A DNA stretch of 64,000 bases, taken from contig JAJEKV010000008.1 of assembly GCA_021234155.1 (NCBI GenBank), forward strand, positions 8,958,445 to 9,022,444, written 5' to 3'. Numbering within the stretch: position 1 is the stretch's first letter; the number at the start of each line of letters is the position of its first letter. Below, one piece after another: positions 46,895 through 59,499 of this stretch. The DNA comes from Isoetes taiwanensis. Lineage: Eukaryota; Streptophyta; Lycopodiopsida; Isoetales; Isoetaceae. The translations under genes were made by a program, and so were the position numbers. Below the pieces are notes generated by a model that was not told the origin of the DNA, ran no database searches, and worked only from the letters and a program-made list of their open reading frames with translations.

Positions 46895-47164
46895 GGGGTG
46901 GCCACATGCAATTTTTATTGCCTCCACCTCCGTATCTCAATTTGATATGAGAGCAGATACCAGAGAGGTGAAGAGCAGCAGAATAAAGGGGGAAGAGCTC
47001 CAGAAGAGAGGGGGACCAGCAGATTGAACTAGTTTTTGTGGATGCTCCTCTTGCCAGAGTGGAAGATTGAAAATTGGCCTCCGACTTCAAGATGAGAACC
47101 TCCACCTCTGTTTTTGCATCAAAATCTATCGTTGAAGGCAAAAAAATGATCACGTGGCCACCCC
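46895..47164. mobile_element. 270-bp MITE with TA target duplication
   Basis: Terminal inverted repeats GGGGTGGCCACATG and CACGTGGCCACCCC are perfect over 11 bp and continue imperfectly to about 33 bp (ATTTTTATTGCC versus ATTTTTTTGCC). They are flanked by TA at 46893-46894 and 47165-47166. The homologous site without the insert is present at 22690-22700 in unit A (GGACAATAGGTCCATTTTC), confirming that it is a discrete insertion. TA duplication suggests a Tc1/mariner-type partner. It has no coding capacity. Confidence 0.8.
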
Positions 47165-47189
47165 TAATATTTCCATTTTCTTATTAGCA

Positions 47190-47542
47190 ACATTATTATG
47201 GGGTTGAATCTAAGATCTAACTCTGTTGTTCTTATTAATGGTTCTCCCAGTTCCTTTTTCTCACTTGAAAGAGGTGTAAGACAAGGTTGTCCCCTGGCCC
47301 CTTATTTATTCATTGTGGTTGCTGAATTATTAACTAAGGCAATTAAGCATCACCAAAATATTGGCAATATCTCTGGGCTTAAACTTCCAAACTCTACTGA
47401 CTCTCTTTGTATTCAGCAATATGCTGATGATACATTCTTCTTTCTGGAAAATGAGCCTAATAACATTGCCTTCTTTATGGATGTCTTAAATCAGTTCAGT
47501 GCTGCTTCAGGGGTGGATCTAAATTTATCCAAATGTGTTATT
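47190..47542 (+). mobile_element. LINE RT fragment, left of insertion
   Basis: Reverse transcriptase core: FSLERGVRQGCPLAPYLFIV, then IQQYADDTFFFLENEPNN with the catalytic YADD, then AASGVDLNLSKC. The frame is open up to the insertion at 47543. It resumes at 54193. 5'-truncated plant L1-type LINE. Confidence 0.8.
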
Positions 47543-47929
47543 TAGGCCGATAGGCTTGTCATTCATCACAGCAGCAGTATACAATGTTTTGAAGAATAGA
47601 GAGGGGTAGCCGACCATAGGAACAATATCGGACTACCCCATAAAAAGAAATGTGCACAGGCAATATAGAAGGGTAATGGCGACAACTTCTCATCGGGATA
47701 AAAAGGCCCGCCCTTTCGGGTTTTCGAGGAAAACCCTAATGAGAAATGGTCGCCAACAACCTTGAATTTGTTGCCTGGAAAACCAAAAGAGATGAGTTGA
47801 TGACGAACACAAAATAGAGCAGGACCCCAGAGACGACGGAAGCCTGTAAGCAACACAAAGAACCCCTAAAAAACACCCGTGAATGGTTAAAGAAAAACAA
47901 ACTCCCCCACGCAGCAGGGCGGGAAGGGA

Positions 47930-48060
47930 GGGAAGCAACGAGAATAGAAGAAGAGCTGCTGTGAGAAGACGCCGATAACCGATCTGAAAGAGGAAAGAGC
48001 CTTTTATAGTAGCTCGTCCCTTCCCAGAATGGCGATCCGATGGCTCGGATCGATGCAATT
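47930..48060. repeat. 131-bp direct repeat, left copy
   Basis: Matches 54064-54194 with only a few substitutions and no evident indels. Here the sequence continues past the shared part to complete a cruciform: TTCCCAGAAT (48021-48030) pairs with ATTCTGGGAA (48058-48067), with an inner GATCCGA/TCGGATC stem. Confidence 0.85.
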
Positions 48061-48229
48061 CTGGGAAAGGACTCGCAAGAGACACAAAACCGGCCGACTA
48101 CCAGAGAACTTCCTCAACTATAAGCCGACGGCGTAAAACCTGCAAGCAACACAAAGAACTCGAAAAAACACCCGTGAATGGTTAGATAAATCCAACATGT
48201 AGCAGAAAAAAGGAGAGCATCACCCAATA

Positions 48230-48435
48230 GGGTGGAGAACCGCATCACTCAACGGGTGGAAAACAATTACGTAAAAAGAAATATGCGTCACCCTCGAGGT
48301 GGAAATAAACAGCATCACCCGCAGGTGGAGGTAGCATCACCCAGCATCACCCAACGGGTGGATAACAATCATGTAAAAAGAAATATGCGTCACCCTCGAG
48401 GTGGAAATAAACAGCATCACCCGGAGGGTGGAAAA
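48230..48435. repeat. CACCC/GGGTG mini-hairpin cluster 1
   Basis: Seven or more copies of TCACCC-loop-GGGTGGA, with loops AAC, TCGA, GCA and GGA, set in repeated spacers (AAAAAGAAATATGCGTC, GAAATAAACAGCATC). The stem is constant and the loop varies. Confidence 0.85.
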
Positions 48436-49486
48436 GCGGGCGGAAGAAAACATGAGAAATAGAACATCCAGACACAGCTAAAGAGAAAAACATGATGTAT
48501 AATGAGCATAATACACAATGATAGCACAATGCACTGTGAAAAGAAAAGCTCAACAGCTAGCTAGAAATGAAGTTCCCGGCAAATGATGCATAATGATAGC
48601 AATGCACAATGCATAATGATTGAAGAAGGTGTATCCAGGAACAAATAATATGCCTAGTCTGTCAAATGAAATGATCACACTAAGAACATGAAAAGTCAAC
48701 CACGTCCAATAATATAAAAAGCCACTTCTCTAAGCTTACCAGATGCATGACAATCACCAACATAATGATCAATCTCAGAGCAACGTCAAGAAGAAAATAG
48801 GTTGACATCAAAAAGAAGTCCAGAGCAAAGAGGTTCATAAGGTTTGTGAAATGGTTTGGAACAAGAATAAGAGAGCGAAGGTGCCAAGGTCCGGTGCAGG
48901 TGAGCAGAGGAGAAATGCATGGTGATGTCAGAAAACAAATAATGCCACATGCTTAATATGTTGCAAAGGAGCAAAACAGGACAAAGTGCCAAAAAACATG
49001 GCAAAGAGAAGAATGTCAAAGGCAGAAAGAGTATAAGGGAGTGCCAAACGCAATATGCGGCGTATCTAGAGATAGTGACGTAGCGCCAGCGTGAGCAAAG
49101 CTATTTACGGAAAGATAAGCCAACTGTGAATATGACAAAGTGGAGCTTAACGAAAACAAAGAATCTCGCAAATCCATAAAAATGGTACCCTAACAACATC
49201 ACACATCACCTATGTTCAAGAACAGAGAATGCAACTTCGTGAAGCAACAAAATAATTGCGCTAACAAAGTGAACAAAGGAACCAACAAACACTAAAGCTC
49301 CCGGATGATCATGCCAAAAAAGAAGAAAAATCTTAAATGCAACCCCAAATATTCAAATTCAAGTATAGGTCCAAAACCAAATACATAATATACCTATAAG
49401 AAATTTAGCCGTAGAAAACATGTCGCAAAATACTTTAATGGGACAGAAAGGACTCAAAAAATGTAAATGGAACGACAATAGAAGAA

Positions 49487-49635
<149 letters not shown>

Positions 49636-49979
49636 TTTTGGGAGGCAAACCCGAAAGAGGGATCAAGTATAGATAAGCCCAAAAGGGATCAAGGGGGGCC
49701 AGGTTGACAAAAGAGTGGAGATGGTTATGGGCAGGACAGTTGTGTGGAAGGAAGAGTGGAGGGAGCGAAGATGGCAGCAAGATAAATCAAAGTCAAATCG
49801 AAATCCCAAGCGCAAGATAGAACTCCAAGTCTAGAATGAGGAGAAGTGCGCTAACCCCTCCTGCGCATCCCGCCAGAGAAACACCTGCAGAAAAACATTG
49901 AAGGAGCACTACTAGAAAACAAAGGAACCAACAAACACTAAAGCTCCCGGATGATCATGCTAAAAGACGAAAAAATCCT

Positions 49980-50190
49980 ATCACCCAACGGGTGGAAAAC
50001 AATTACGTAAAAAGAAATATGCGTCACCCTCGAGGTGGAAATAAACAGCATCACCCGCAGATGGAGATAGCATCACCCAACGGGTGGAGAAAGCGTCACC
50101 CAACGGGTGGATAGCAATCATGTAAAAAGAAATACGCGTCACCCTCGAGGTGGAAATAAACAGCATCACCCGGAGGGTGGAAAAAAAGCG
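49980..50190. repeat. CACCC/GGGTG mini-hairpin cluster 2
   Basis: Near-copy of cluster 1 with the same hairpins and spacers (CACCCAACGGGTGG, CACCCTCGAGGTGG, CACCCGGAGGGTGG). A third, smaller cluster lies at 50803-50895 (CACCCGGAGGGTGG, CACCCAGCGGGTGG, CATCCCCATCAGGGTGG). Confidence 0.85.
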
Positions 50191-53100
50191 TCACCCAGAC
50201 ACAATGACTAGGTAAAATGACATATTAGTACTAAAGCTAGTGCCATACATATGGTCTGCTATTAGAACGCAAAAGAAGTAATGTATATGAAAGAGGTTGG
50301 AGACATGTTAGCGCAAACAAGAGCAAGGTTAAGAGGAAAAATGAAGACTAAGGTTAACGTGAATTAACATAAATCGAGCAAAATGAGGGTGAAGTAGTCA
50401 AAGGTGAGGTTATGGCCAATGAAAAGGAGAAGATGGGGTTCAAAAATGCCAAGGTCAAGATGGAGTGCAAGGAGGTAAGCCAGATAGTAGAAAAGGATAA
50501 ATAAAAATACAATGACTAGGTAAAGTGACGGATTAGAAATAAAGCTAGGGCCATAAGTAGGGTCTGAAATACTAAAGCAAAAAACAGTAGTGGACATGAT
50601 AAATGAACCAAAAACACAAGGACGATCGGAAGGGACATGTTAGAAAAATAAGAACGCCTGTTGAAAAATAAAAGAACGCCTAATCAGAGGGTCGAATGAA
50701 TGTGCATGACGCTGAAGCGGCAAGCTGCACAACAACAAGCACTCAAATCGATATGAGCGATTAGTAATGAGGAAAATCAACAATACATGAAAAAGAGGAG
50801 AAAGCACCACCCGGAGGGTGGAGAAAAAGCGTCACCCAGCGGGTGGAAGAAAAAACCATGATAAATAGAAATTTGCATCCCCATCAGGGTGGAAAGAAAG
50901 CTCAATGTCCATAAAGTCCACCATACATGTCCACAAAGATACAGCTCAAAGTTGCAATATACAACCCATGTCAATAGCATCAAAAAATCGTAACTACGGA
51001 AGAACAGTACGGAGAAATCACCCAAATGACATAATGAACCCACAACGTATTGTAACGGCTACCAAATGTATCCCAAACAACTGTAGCAAAGGAGCTAAAA
51101 AAGTCCCTGTCCCAAATGAAATCAACAAACAATAAATGACCTTATGCGCACCTTCAAGGTTCCCTTAAGAACGTAAAAAATCCCCGCATATAAAGTGTTA
51201 TGGATCCCGAGACAAATGGAATAAGGAAAAATTGGCACCTAATCCAAGTGCATGATAAATCCCCTTAAACAATGGTCCAGACTAAATTGTTAGCTAAGGA
51301 AATGGTATATAGCTGCATATGCAACATGAGACTTAGCAGAAACAACGAAAATAGTGTCCAAGCCATATTGCAAGAGCATAGCCTGCCGTCGAAGATATTC
51401 AAACAAGCTTAGAACAAGATTCTGCAATCATTAAACAAGACGAGCCTCAAATTAAAGATGTGTGCTGACAAAATCCAACACAAATACAAAGCCCGGAAAT
51501 GGAAACACCCATCCGAACAACAAATCTCTGTGACCAAAATCGCGAAAATGATGTTCTAAAAAAGGTCCTGTCATGATAAATGGACAAATAACAATGTTAG
51601 GCAAACCACGGGTTAGAACATATGAATGTCCGACAATAAAGGAGGCCGCAAATATAGAGAATTGGAGGACCAAGGACTAGCGATTTGTTAGAAGTAATTG
51701 GCGTCTAGCATGAAAAATTAGTATTGTCTAAGACAAAGGGCATTATTAGCAGATATGTAGGAAGCCAGTAAGCAAAGTACAAAGGATGGGCTTGAAAGAG
51801 GTGGTAAGCAAAGGCCAATCAATTGGTGAGATGTAACGGCAAAACTACAATGGTGGAGGTTGAGGTTGCAAAGCGTCCATCCTAAGTTAATCGCAATAAC
51901 CCAAGGGAAGTGTTAGTGAAAACATTGAATAAAGCCAACCAAATGAAACAACTCAAAGAACGAGGAGACCTCAAGCAAAATAGTAACCTTCAACTCCAAT
52001 TGCAAAAATGTCACACGCATAATATCTCGACCAAACATGTCGTAAAGAGGAAAACAAAGCATGCCAATGGTTGAGGTCCAACTGCATGAATGCAGAGAAA
52101 AGAATGCATGCCGATATGTGAAGGCCACCTTCCAAAAATGTCCAAGTTGAAATGCATCAGTTCCAAGTGTGAATGTAAAGACATGTCGAAGGCTCAACAC
52201 CATGGAGGAAGCAACAATATGACTAGGTCTAAAATTATGGTCCCAAAAAATGCCTCACCTCAGAAGACATAATGTGGTTACAAAAAATAATGAGAAAAAG
52301 GAGACTATATAGGAAAGGAGAAACGTGAACAAAGGAGAAAAATGATGAGGAGTAATATAGACATAGAATCAAGCACCGCCACAGTAACCCAACATGAATT
52401 TACCTGGATGAGCAACCCAACATTCATTTACCTGGATGAGCGAGGAACTTGTACAACAAAAAACCACAAATGCATGCCCTAGGACCTTGGGTGCCCTGTA
52501 AAGAAAAAATTAGTACCCGTACATCGCATGGTGGCAAAAAATGAGCCGGGTAAAAGGCGGCAAGACCCGACCATGGAGCAGAGGCAACCCCTGGGACTAG
52601 TGGAGAATGTGGCCGGGTTAATTGGATTGGAAATAATCATATGGGGTTAAGATGTATGTCCTGCCAAGGAGTGAACAGGCAATGTGTGGAAAAATACGAA
52701 ATGGTTTTGAAAACCATGGCGCTTTAAAAGGTAAGCACCCCTTAACTCGGGGATGGCACCTAGCTGCACCTCCGGGAGTGTCTACAATGATGAAACCATG
52801 AAAAATCTAAAGAGGGAATGGTAGGTAACTGCCCAAAAATACATACAACTCCGGCCGCATGCTATGGGGAGTGGTCTAGAAAATTAAGGCAATGGGGCAA
52901 GATATTATAGTCAATGTGACAAGTAAAAGAATAAGTTGAAATAACCTTCATGCAATTATATTAAAAAAAGGATCATATTGCAACAAAAATTAAGGACTGC
53001 TGCATGCAACCGATATTGAGAAGGACGAAGTTTGTTGAGACAAGAATAGCAGGTGCATGTGTTTTATCAGGAAAAAGGGGGGCCGAATAGTTATAGGGAG

Positions 53101-54063
53101 AAGGCTGTCGGCACAGATGGAAAAAAGGGGAGAAAAGTCCTGCTACTAATTCCGGCAACAGGGAAACTGGCCTCGGACTGTGGCCTCAAATCCGACCTGC
53201 AAGGGAGCTCCAGAGTCGCTGCCGCGGAATCCGGACCGCTCAGTCCAACCACGGCCCCAAATCCGAGCTCTGCTAATCCGATCTGATCCAATCCGGCAGA
53301 GGAGCGTCATATAATTGCCTGAACGTGGAGTTTAGCCCGGATTCCTAAGAGATCCACCAGATCTTGCCTGCCCGGCCATTGCATCCTGCATGCAGAATGT
53401 GCTGCCCAATCCAAATCCAACAGCAGACTTATCCAATATAATAATGCAGGAATCTAAATAAACGAAAACTCAATCTCGAATTGTGAATAGAATTACCATG
53501 TTTGGTCTCGAAGATGTGCACTCCCCATCAATCGGCTGTATAAAAAGAAAAACTCACCAGATGCGTCGCCTGATCTGTGAATCACCTGACACTATATCAG
53601 AGATTGAACCGTCGATTCCACCAAAAAGGCGCCGAGTAAGCAGCCAACTCGCTCCTAGTCTGCTAATGCAAGTCTGCCGAGGGTCCCTGCAGAAACAAAT
53701 TCGTCCATCCACAACGGATTTGATGCAACAATATCTCTAACCCGGCCGTCTAGGAATCCGATTCGCCCGATGCTCCTGTGTGCCGTCTCTTGTGTTCACA
53801 TAAGAAACTGTGCTGGGATACATTTCTAAAGTCTGAGCATGAGCACCGAGAAGACAACGAGGAATTGAGCAGATGCGTGCTAGAAACGTATATCAAAGTT
53901 TAGTAAGAAAATTATCGTTAGACTCAAGCAAGGGATTGGATCCGTATAAGGCCGCAAGAAAGGATTAGAAAGGAAGGGGAAAAGCAATGGACAAGGGAAG
54001 AGTTAGTCGCAGGAAAGGAATTGGATCATCTGAAGGCCGTAAGAAAGGATTGGAAAGGAAGAT

Positions 54064-54194
54064 GGGAAGCAACGAGAATAGAAGAAGAGCTGCTGTGAGA
54101 AGACGCCGATAACCAATCTGAAAGAGGAAAGAGCCTTATATAGTAGCTCGTCCCTTCCCAGAATGGCGATCCGATGGCTCGGATCGATGCAATT
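54064..54194. repeat. 131-bp direct repeat, right copy
   Basis: Right-hand copy of 47930-48060, ending within the cruciform, where the LINE sequence resumes. Confidence 0.85.
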
Positions 54195-55104
54195 ATTAGT
54201 GACAGTGATGATTCCTATGTGGCTGGCATTAAAGTTGTTAAAACTTCAGAGGTCACCAAACTATTAGGTATGCCTTTGTCTCTTAACTCCAATCTCACTG
54301 GGCTAAACTACATATGTATAGAAATTCCTTATCTCTGGCTGGTCGTGTTGTTATTGCTAATCAAGTTCTTACCAGCTCTCATATCTATTTCTCTACAGCC
54401 TCAGGATGCTAGTTGATAGCTATGGCTCTCTAATTTTGCTTATGGTACAGCAGGATTACTTCAGATTGATTAGAGACCAGCTGTGGAAGGCAGTTTCCTA
54501 TACCCCTAGCACTACTTCTAAATTCACCACTCGTTTCACCATCTATTCCTCTATGATGATCCAAATGACAGGAGAATCCCTACCATTCCCTCTACAAAAA
54601 TCCTACAAAAAATAGACAGCATTGCATCTCTTTGAATGCTGTAATTTTGTTTGTGAATACAGGTTGATTAGTATCTTCAACAAAAGGATGTACATGGGAG
54701 CTCGACAAAACTCTAGTTTCAAGTCATCTATTCGGGTCTTCAACCTGAATTTTTGTCAGTGGTGGCTGATTATTAGCTTCAAGTGAATTACTGAAGATTG
54801 TTTTCCATCATATCTTCAAGGTTTTTTGGATTGAAACAGTTATAAACTTTTGTGCTTACAATTATCCTGTCACTTTTTTCCTCCTTATTCTTGTTAAGCC
54901 TATTAGAATTATTCCATAACGAATTGCGATACAGGAAAGGACGACGAGGAAATAGAGATGGGACGATGTAGGCAAGAGGCTTTAAATAAAGTATTTAAAT
55001 AAAGTACAATCCATCTTGTATGAAAGTTATAGGACTTTAACAATATTTTGTATGGTTTTCCTTAATTAATGAAAAAATCATCTCGTACTTTGAAAAAAAA
55101 AAAA
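54193..55104 (+). mobile_element. LINE, right part to probable poly(A)
   Basis: YVAGIKVVKTSEVTKLLGMP, then in a shifted frame RNSLSLAGRVVIANQVLTSS and HIYFSTA, are typical LINE sequence after the RT. Stops follow. A run of 14 A at 55091-55104 may be the poly(A) end, although nothing between 54.7 and 55.09 kb is diagnostic, so that boundary is tentative. Confidence 0.55.
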
Positions 55105-55359
55105 AATTGCAACATGGGAATTGAGGATAGCATTTCGTCTGTGAAATGGAAAAGGGCATTATGATTCAGCTCAACAACACCTGCAGGTAAATCCCCGCCA
55201 ACCCCCACGTAAAAACCACTTAGTCTCCATTCTATCCCATCTTCCAATGAGATATCGCCATGTGGCAAGTTTCATTTCCAAGAAGTCTTCATTTACTTGC
55301 ATTCTACTTTTACTTACATTCTGTTTTTTTTTCCACTAACATTCTTCACTTTAGCCGTT

Positions 55360-55610
55360 GGATGTTTGACACGTGTCATAGAATGGACGACTAAGTAGTC
55401 TCCACGTGTCAACAGGGCTCCGCGCTCTGCGCGTCACCGTGTTTCCATCTTAGGAATGTCTTAGGAATGTCAAGTAAATTGACATTCCTCTATACAAAAC
55501 ACACACAACACACAACACAAACAAAGTGGCCGGTACTAAAAAGACGTGTTTGGAGTTCCGTCCGAAAGTAACGTGAAAAACCCTAAACCTTCAGCCGTAA
55601 GCCCGTGGCA
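55360..55610 (+). promoter_or_regulatory. IMP4 promoter and leader
   Basis: Two ACGTGTC elements (GACACGTGTC near 55367, CCACGTGTC near 55403) lie 200-245 bp upstream of the start codon. A telo-box AAACCCTAA lies at 55578-55586, 25 bp before the ATG. Telo-boxes are established in plant promoters of ribosomal-protein and ribosome-biogenesis genes, which fits the downstream gene. No clear TATA box was found. Confidence 0.5.
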
Positions 55611-57712
55611 ATGTTGAGGCGCAACACCCGCCTCCGGAGGGAATACCTCTACCGTAAGAGCTTAGAAGGGAAAGAGCGTGCTCTCTATGAGAAGAAGCGC
55701 AAGATACGTCAAGCTCTTGACGGTAAATATGCTACTTCTTTCTTGTTAGTGGGCAGGGATATCGAGAATTTTGCTTTGATTGCAGAAGGAAAGCCTATAC
55801 CCACTGAATTGAGAAACGAAGAAGCTGCTTTGCGTGCGGAAATTGACTTGGAGGATGACAATACGGCAGGTTTGATAAAAGTTGTTGGTCACAGTGTTGA
55901 ACTTGAAATTCGTCCTGACCAATTATTACCCATTTTCACAGAGCTGCGAAGTCACATTGACGATGAGTATGCACGTGCTTCAGAGAAAGATCCTAAAATA
56001 CTCCTAACAACTTCTCGAGATCCAAGCAGTCGACTCGCCCAATTTGTAAAGGTATTGCCCTAATTGCTTTCCTAGGACAAGTTTTTCCTGGAGAACATAA
56101 CAAGCATATCCACATGATTATAGTTTACTATGACATAAAATTTGACGAGATACTGTCCGATAAGATGGATTCTTTGATCAAGTAACAGATAAATTGAGCA
56201 TCATTTTTTCTAATTTGAGAATTTGTTAAACAAAAAGAATTGAAGCATCGAATAAGAATGTTCTACAACAAAATAGAAACGTGAGAGGATGTTGTATTGA
56301 AATTTGAAGCCAAGACGCTTTCTTCACCTCTGCATTGTTTCATACAACTTGCGGGAATAATCAGAAGCAGATCTTATTTCCATGTTTGGCAAATGTAAAA
56401 TGGCTTCTTATCAAGCCAACTAATAGAGAAAAGTGACATAGGAATATGGCTGCAATCTTTCGTTGAAATTTGAGGCGTAACAACTCGTTCGTTGTTTATT
56501 CTGCAACACAATTGGGGTGGGATGTTATCCAAATTATGTGGATCTGAGTAGGCCGATATTATTTATATGTTTTTAGAATAAGGATAAAATTTTAAAAGAA
56601 ACTCAAACTTGTAATTATCTTCTCAGGAACTCAAGATTATATTTCCTAATGCTCAGCGGATTAACCGAGGTGGGCAGGTAATACGTCTTAACGATCAAGT
56701 AATTGTTTCTTTTTCAACTTCTCTATAAACACTAGATGCCTTATTAATGATTCGTGAAAATGGTATGCCCATATGTGCTGGTGTGAACTTTTGTCTTTGC
56801 TACATATACAGGTAATATCAGAAATTGTGGAGGCTGGTCGTGCTCATGATTTTTCAGACATAATTATGGTGCATGAACACAGGGGTGAACCGGATGGTTT
56901 GATTGTGTGCCATCTTCCCTATGGTCCAACTGCATACTTTGGTCTTCTCAATGTGGTACGTGCTTCGGCCCTTCCTTTATGGCTCTTCACTAGAAATTAA
57001 AATGTTGTCGTCTTTCTCGCATTTTGGTTTTGAGCTTCGTTTGGAGATGACATGGATGTAACTTGTGCGTTGAACACCGTTATTTATGCAGGTTACTAGA
57101 CATGATATAAAGGATAAGAAGGGCCTCGGAACAATTTCGGAGGCATATCCTCATCTTATCCTTCACAACTTTAATACCAAGGTTAGATCATCATTTATCT
57201 TCTTATTTTAAGGAACTTTTATTTTCTTTTATTTATTATTTTTCATTTTCTATTTATATCACAGTTGGGCCAAAGAACTGCTAATGTGCTCAAGTACTTA
57301 TTCCCAGAGCCTAAGCCAGATTCTAAGAGAATAATTACTTTTGCGAATCAACAGGACTACATCTCTTTCAGGTGGGTGGTTGTTTTTGTTGTTGTAAGGC
57401 CACCTGAATTTGGTGGTTTCTATTGAATAAGTTGAAATTCAAAGTGCGCTATTTTGGATTATCAGGCATCATGTGTATGAGAAACCTGCTGGTGTCAAGT
57501 CGATAGATCTGAGGGAAGTTGGCCCGAGGTTCGAGCTTCGGCTGTATCAGGTATGCTTTCTACTTTGTTCATTATGTACTGAGTTTTTAACTCTGATGAT
57601 TTTATTGTTATGATAATAGATCAAGTTGGGAACATTAGATCAAGTTGAAGCGCAGACTGAATGGGTCATACGGCCATACATGAATAGTGCTAGAAAGAGA
57701 ACAGCTTTATAA
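55611..57712 (+). CDS. IMP4: IMP4, U3 snoRNP/SSU processome protein
   Basis: IMP4 works with IMP3 and MPP10 on U3 snoRNA-pre-18S rRNA pairing in the nucleolus. Nine coding exons, all joined GT-AG with consistent phase: 55611-55722, 55786-55869, 55942-56051, 56627-56677, 56812-56955, 57092-57181, 57265-57371, 57466-57550, 57620-57712. The product is 291 residues, the family length. The N terminus MLRRNTRLRREYLYRKSLEG is characteristic. Brix-domain signatures follow: LLTTSRDPSSRL, VHEHRGEPDGLIVCHLPYGP, ITFANQQDYISFRHHVYEKP, EVGPRFELRLYQIKLGT. It ends EWVIRPYMNSARKR. The start is ATG 55611, because the in-frame GTG six bases upstream is not needed and homologues begin MLRR. Introns 1 and 2 (63 and 72 bp) are multiples of three without stops, so the genomic frame runs straight through them. 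They are removed here because the spliced protein matches the family. No disabling change was seen. Confidence 0.95.
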
Positions 57713-59490
57713 AATATCATTGTCGAGTTTGGCACCAGGGCACCAAGGCCATAATGGCCTTGCCCGACAATTCTGTGACATACCCAGCAAACATGTAACA
57801 GCGTTGCATCGTTCTTATCGACAGTTGATTATGCTAAGATCTACTAGCTTAATCCCTACGACCATTAAAGCCAAAGTAACCATGCTATGAAAAGCTAAAG
57901 ATGCATATGCATTTAGCTTTTCAAGTCGGAAACAAGCAGCCTGTGTATTCTATGTGTGCTTTAATGCTTGAACTCTGTTGCTTTCGCATGAACATGCCAT
58001 CATCATGCGTGTTTATAGTTTGTATTGCCCACAAAGCATAGACTGCCCACGCCATGTATGTGTATAGTCTGTACTGTCCACTGCATTCCCAAAGCATGGA
58101 TTCAAAAGCCATAAGATGCATATTGGCTCATCTCTTGAAGCTCAAAGTGGGTTTTGTGATTCAAGAGCTATTTCTTATATTCCACTATCAACATTCTGGC
58201 TAAGTAGTACCTAAGCACAGCAATAATATTCCCTTTCACATGAGCATGCCGTGACCATGTATGTTTCCAGTGTGTAGTACCCACGACATTTCCTTTTTGG
58301 AGGCTGTCTATTAAAGTGTGCTTGAGTGTCAAAAGCTGTTTGTAATGTTTCGCTTTATGTGAGTGTACAATCAGCAGGTAAGTTTATGATTTTAATGGTT
58401 AGCCGCTACTTGAACATCCTGGCTAAATGAAAATTATGATGCACAACATTAATTCTGGAAATAGTGAGCATGCCAACGTTTAACTCTAAAACAGGAATAC
58501 ATATTGCTCGTGGATGTTTTGAAATCAAGCTGCACATGTATTGAAGGTATTGAAGGCAATGAAGCATGTGGAAGCTTAGTAATTAGATGCCTTAAAAAAA
58601 AGTGATTTTTGTACGCATACATGATTATGGCCCTGGGCCACAAAAAAGGGCACAAATTTGATGTTGATTTGAAAAATTGGCAGTTATAAAATACGTGAGA
58701 GATTCTAGATACTTAGATTAACCTATGTAGCTCATACACATTCCTATCTAAAAATGATATGCAAAAGGTTCAATGGGAGAGCAGATTGATTAACGTCAAT
58801 GACGTTCTATAAAAGTAATCATACTTGCCTATCAACAAGGGCCTAGTCCAAAATGCTCCTAGTTCTTGCAAATAATATAAAAAAAATTGAATTGGCACTG
58901 AAATAAAGCTCACTTATGTGTGCAATATATGCATCCACCACGTATAAAGCTGACGCTAGGTGCATGGTATACGAGAATGAGGCCATAAAAAAAATACTTC
59001 AATTGGCCCTCAAAGCCTGCTGGAGTTTCTATTTTAGTGACTGTTGCAACACATGTTGTTGTGCATAATGTTGGTTGTGTAAAATGAGGCCGATTTAGAT
59101 ATGGTTTTTGATTTGGTGCACGTTACGTGACTTGAAGATTGTACAATCGAATTAAGTAATGTAGTTTGGCATTTTGGGCACGTTATAGTTTTTGTACTAA
59201 GTTGAATTTTCAGCGGGCTACGGTCCCTGGGTATAGCAATTATTCCGCCTCTGGTATTGCTGCTATATCTGGATGAGCATGGGCATCTTGCTGGGGTTCA
59301 ACTCTCTAGGCTCAATAACTTGTGTTTGTTTTCTTTTGCAGATTGTTGCTAGCCGCTACATGTGATATTCAGCACGGCTTCAGTACTAGGTCATACCTTC
59401 TGGAGGTCATGGATATACATGATCAGCTATGTCCTTAGACACTCGCCTGACATGTATGTAAATTTCATGATGTGTATATTTATACATTTA
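57713..59490 (+). other. IMP4 downstream region
   Basis: No second gene is supported. The first part is presumably 3' UTR. CTTTTGCAG/ATTGTTGCTAGCC at about 59341 resembles a splice acceptor and may mark a 3'-UTR intron. Low-order repeats with CCATGTATG-type text occur at 57980-58290. Confidence 0.35.
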
Positions 59491-59499
59491 ATATCATCC

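Noticed and set aside
55605-56063. IMP4 first exon as one continuous 150-codon block starting at GTG
   Set aside because: Two internal GT-AG introns restore the family length and sequence, and ATG at 55611 matches the conserved MLRR start.
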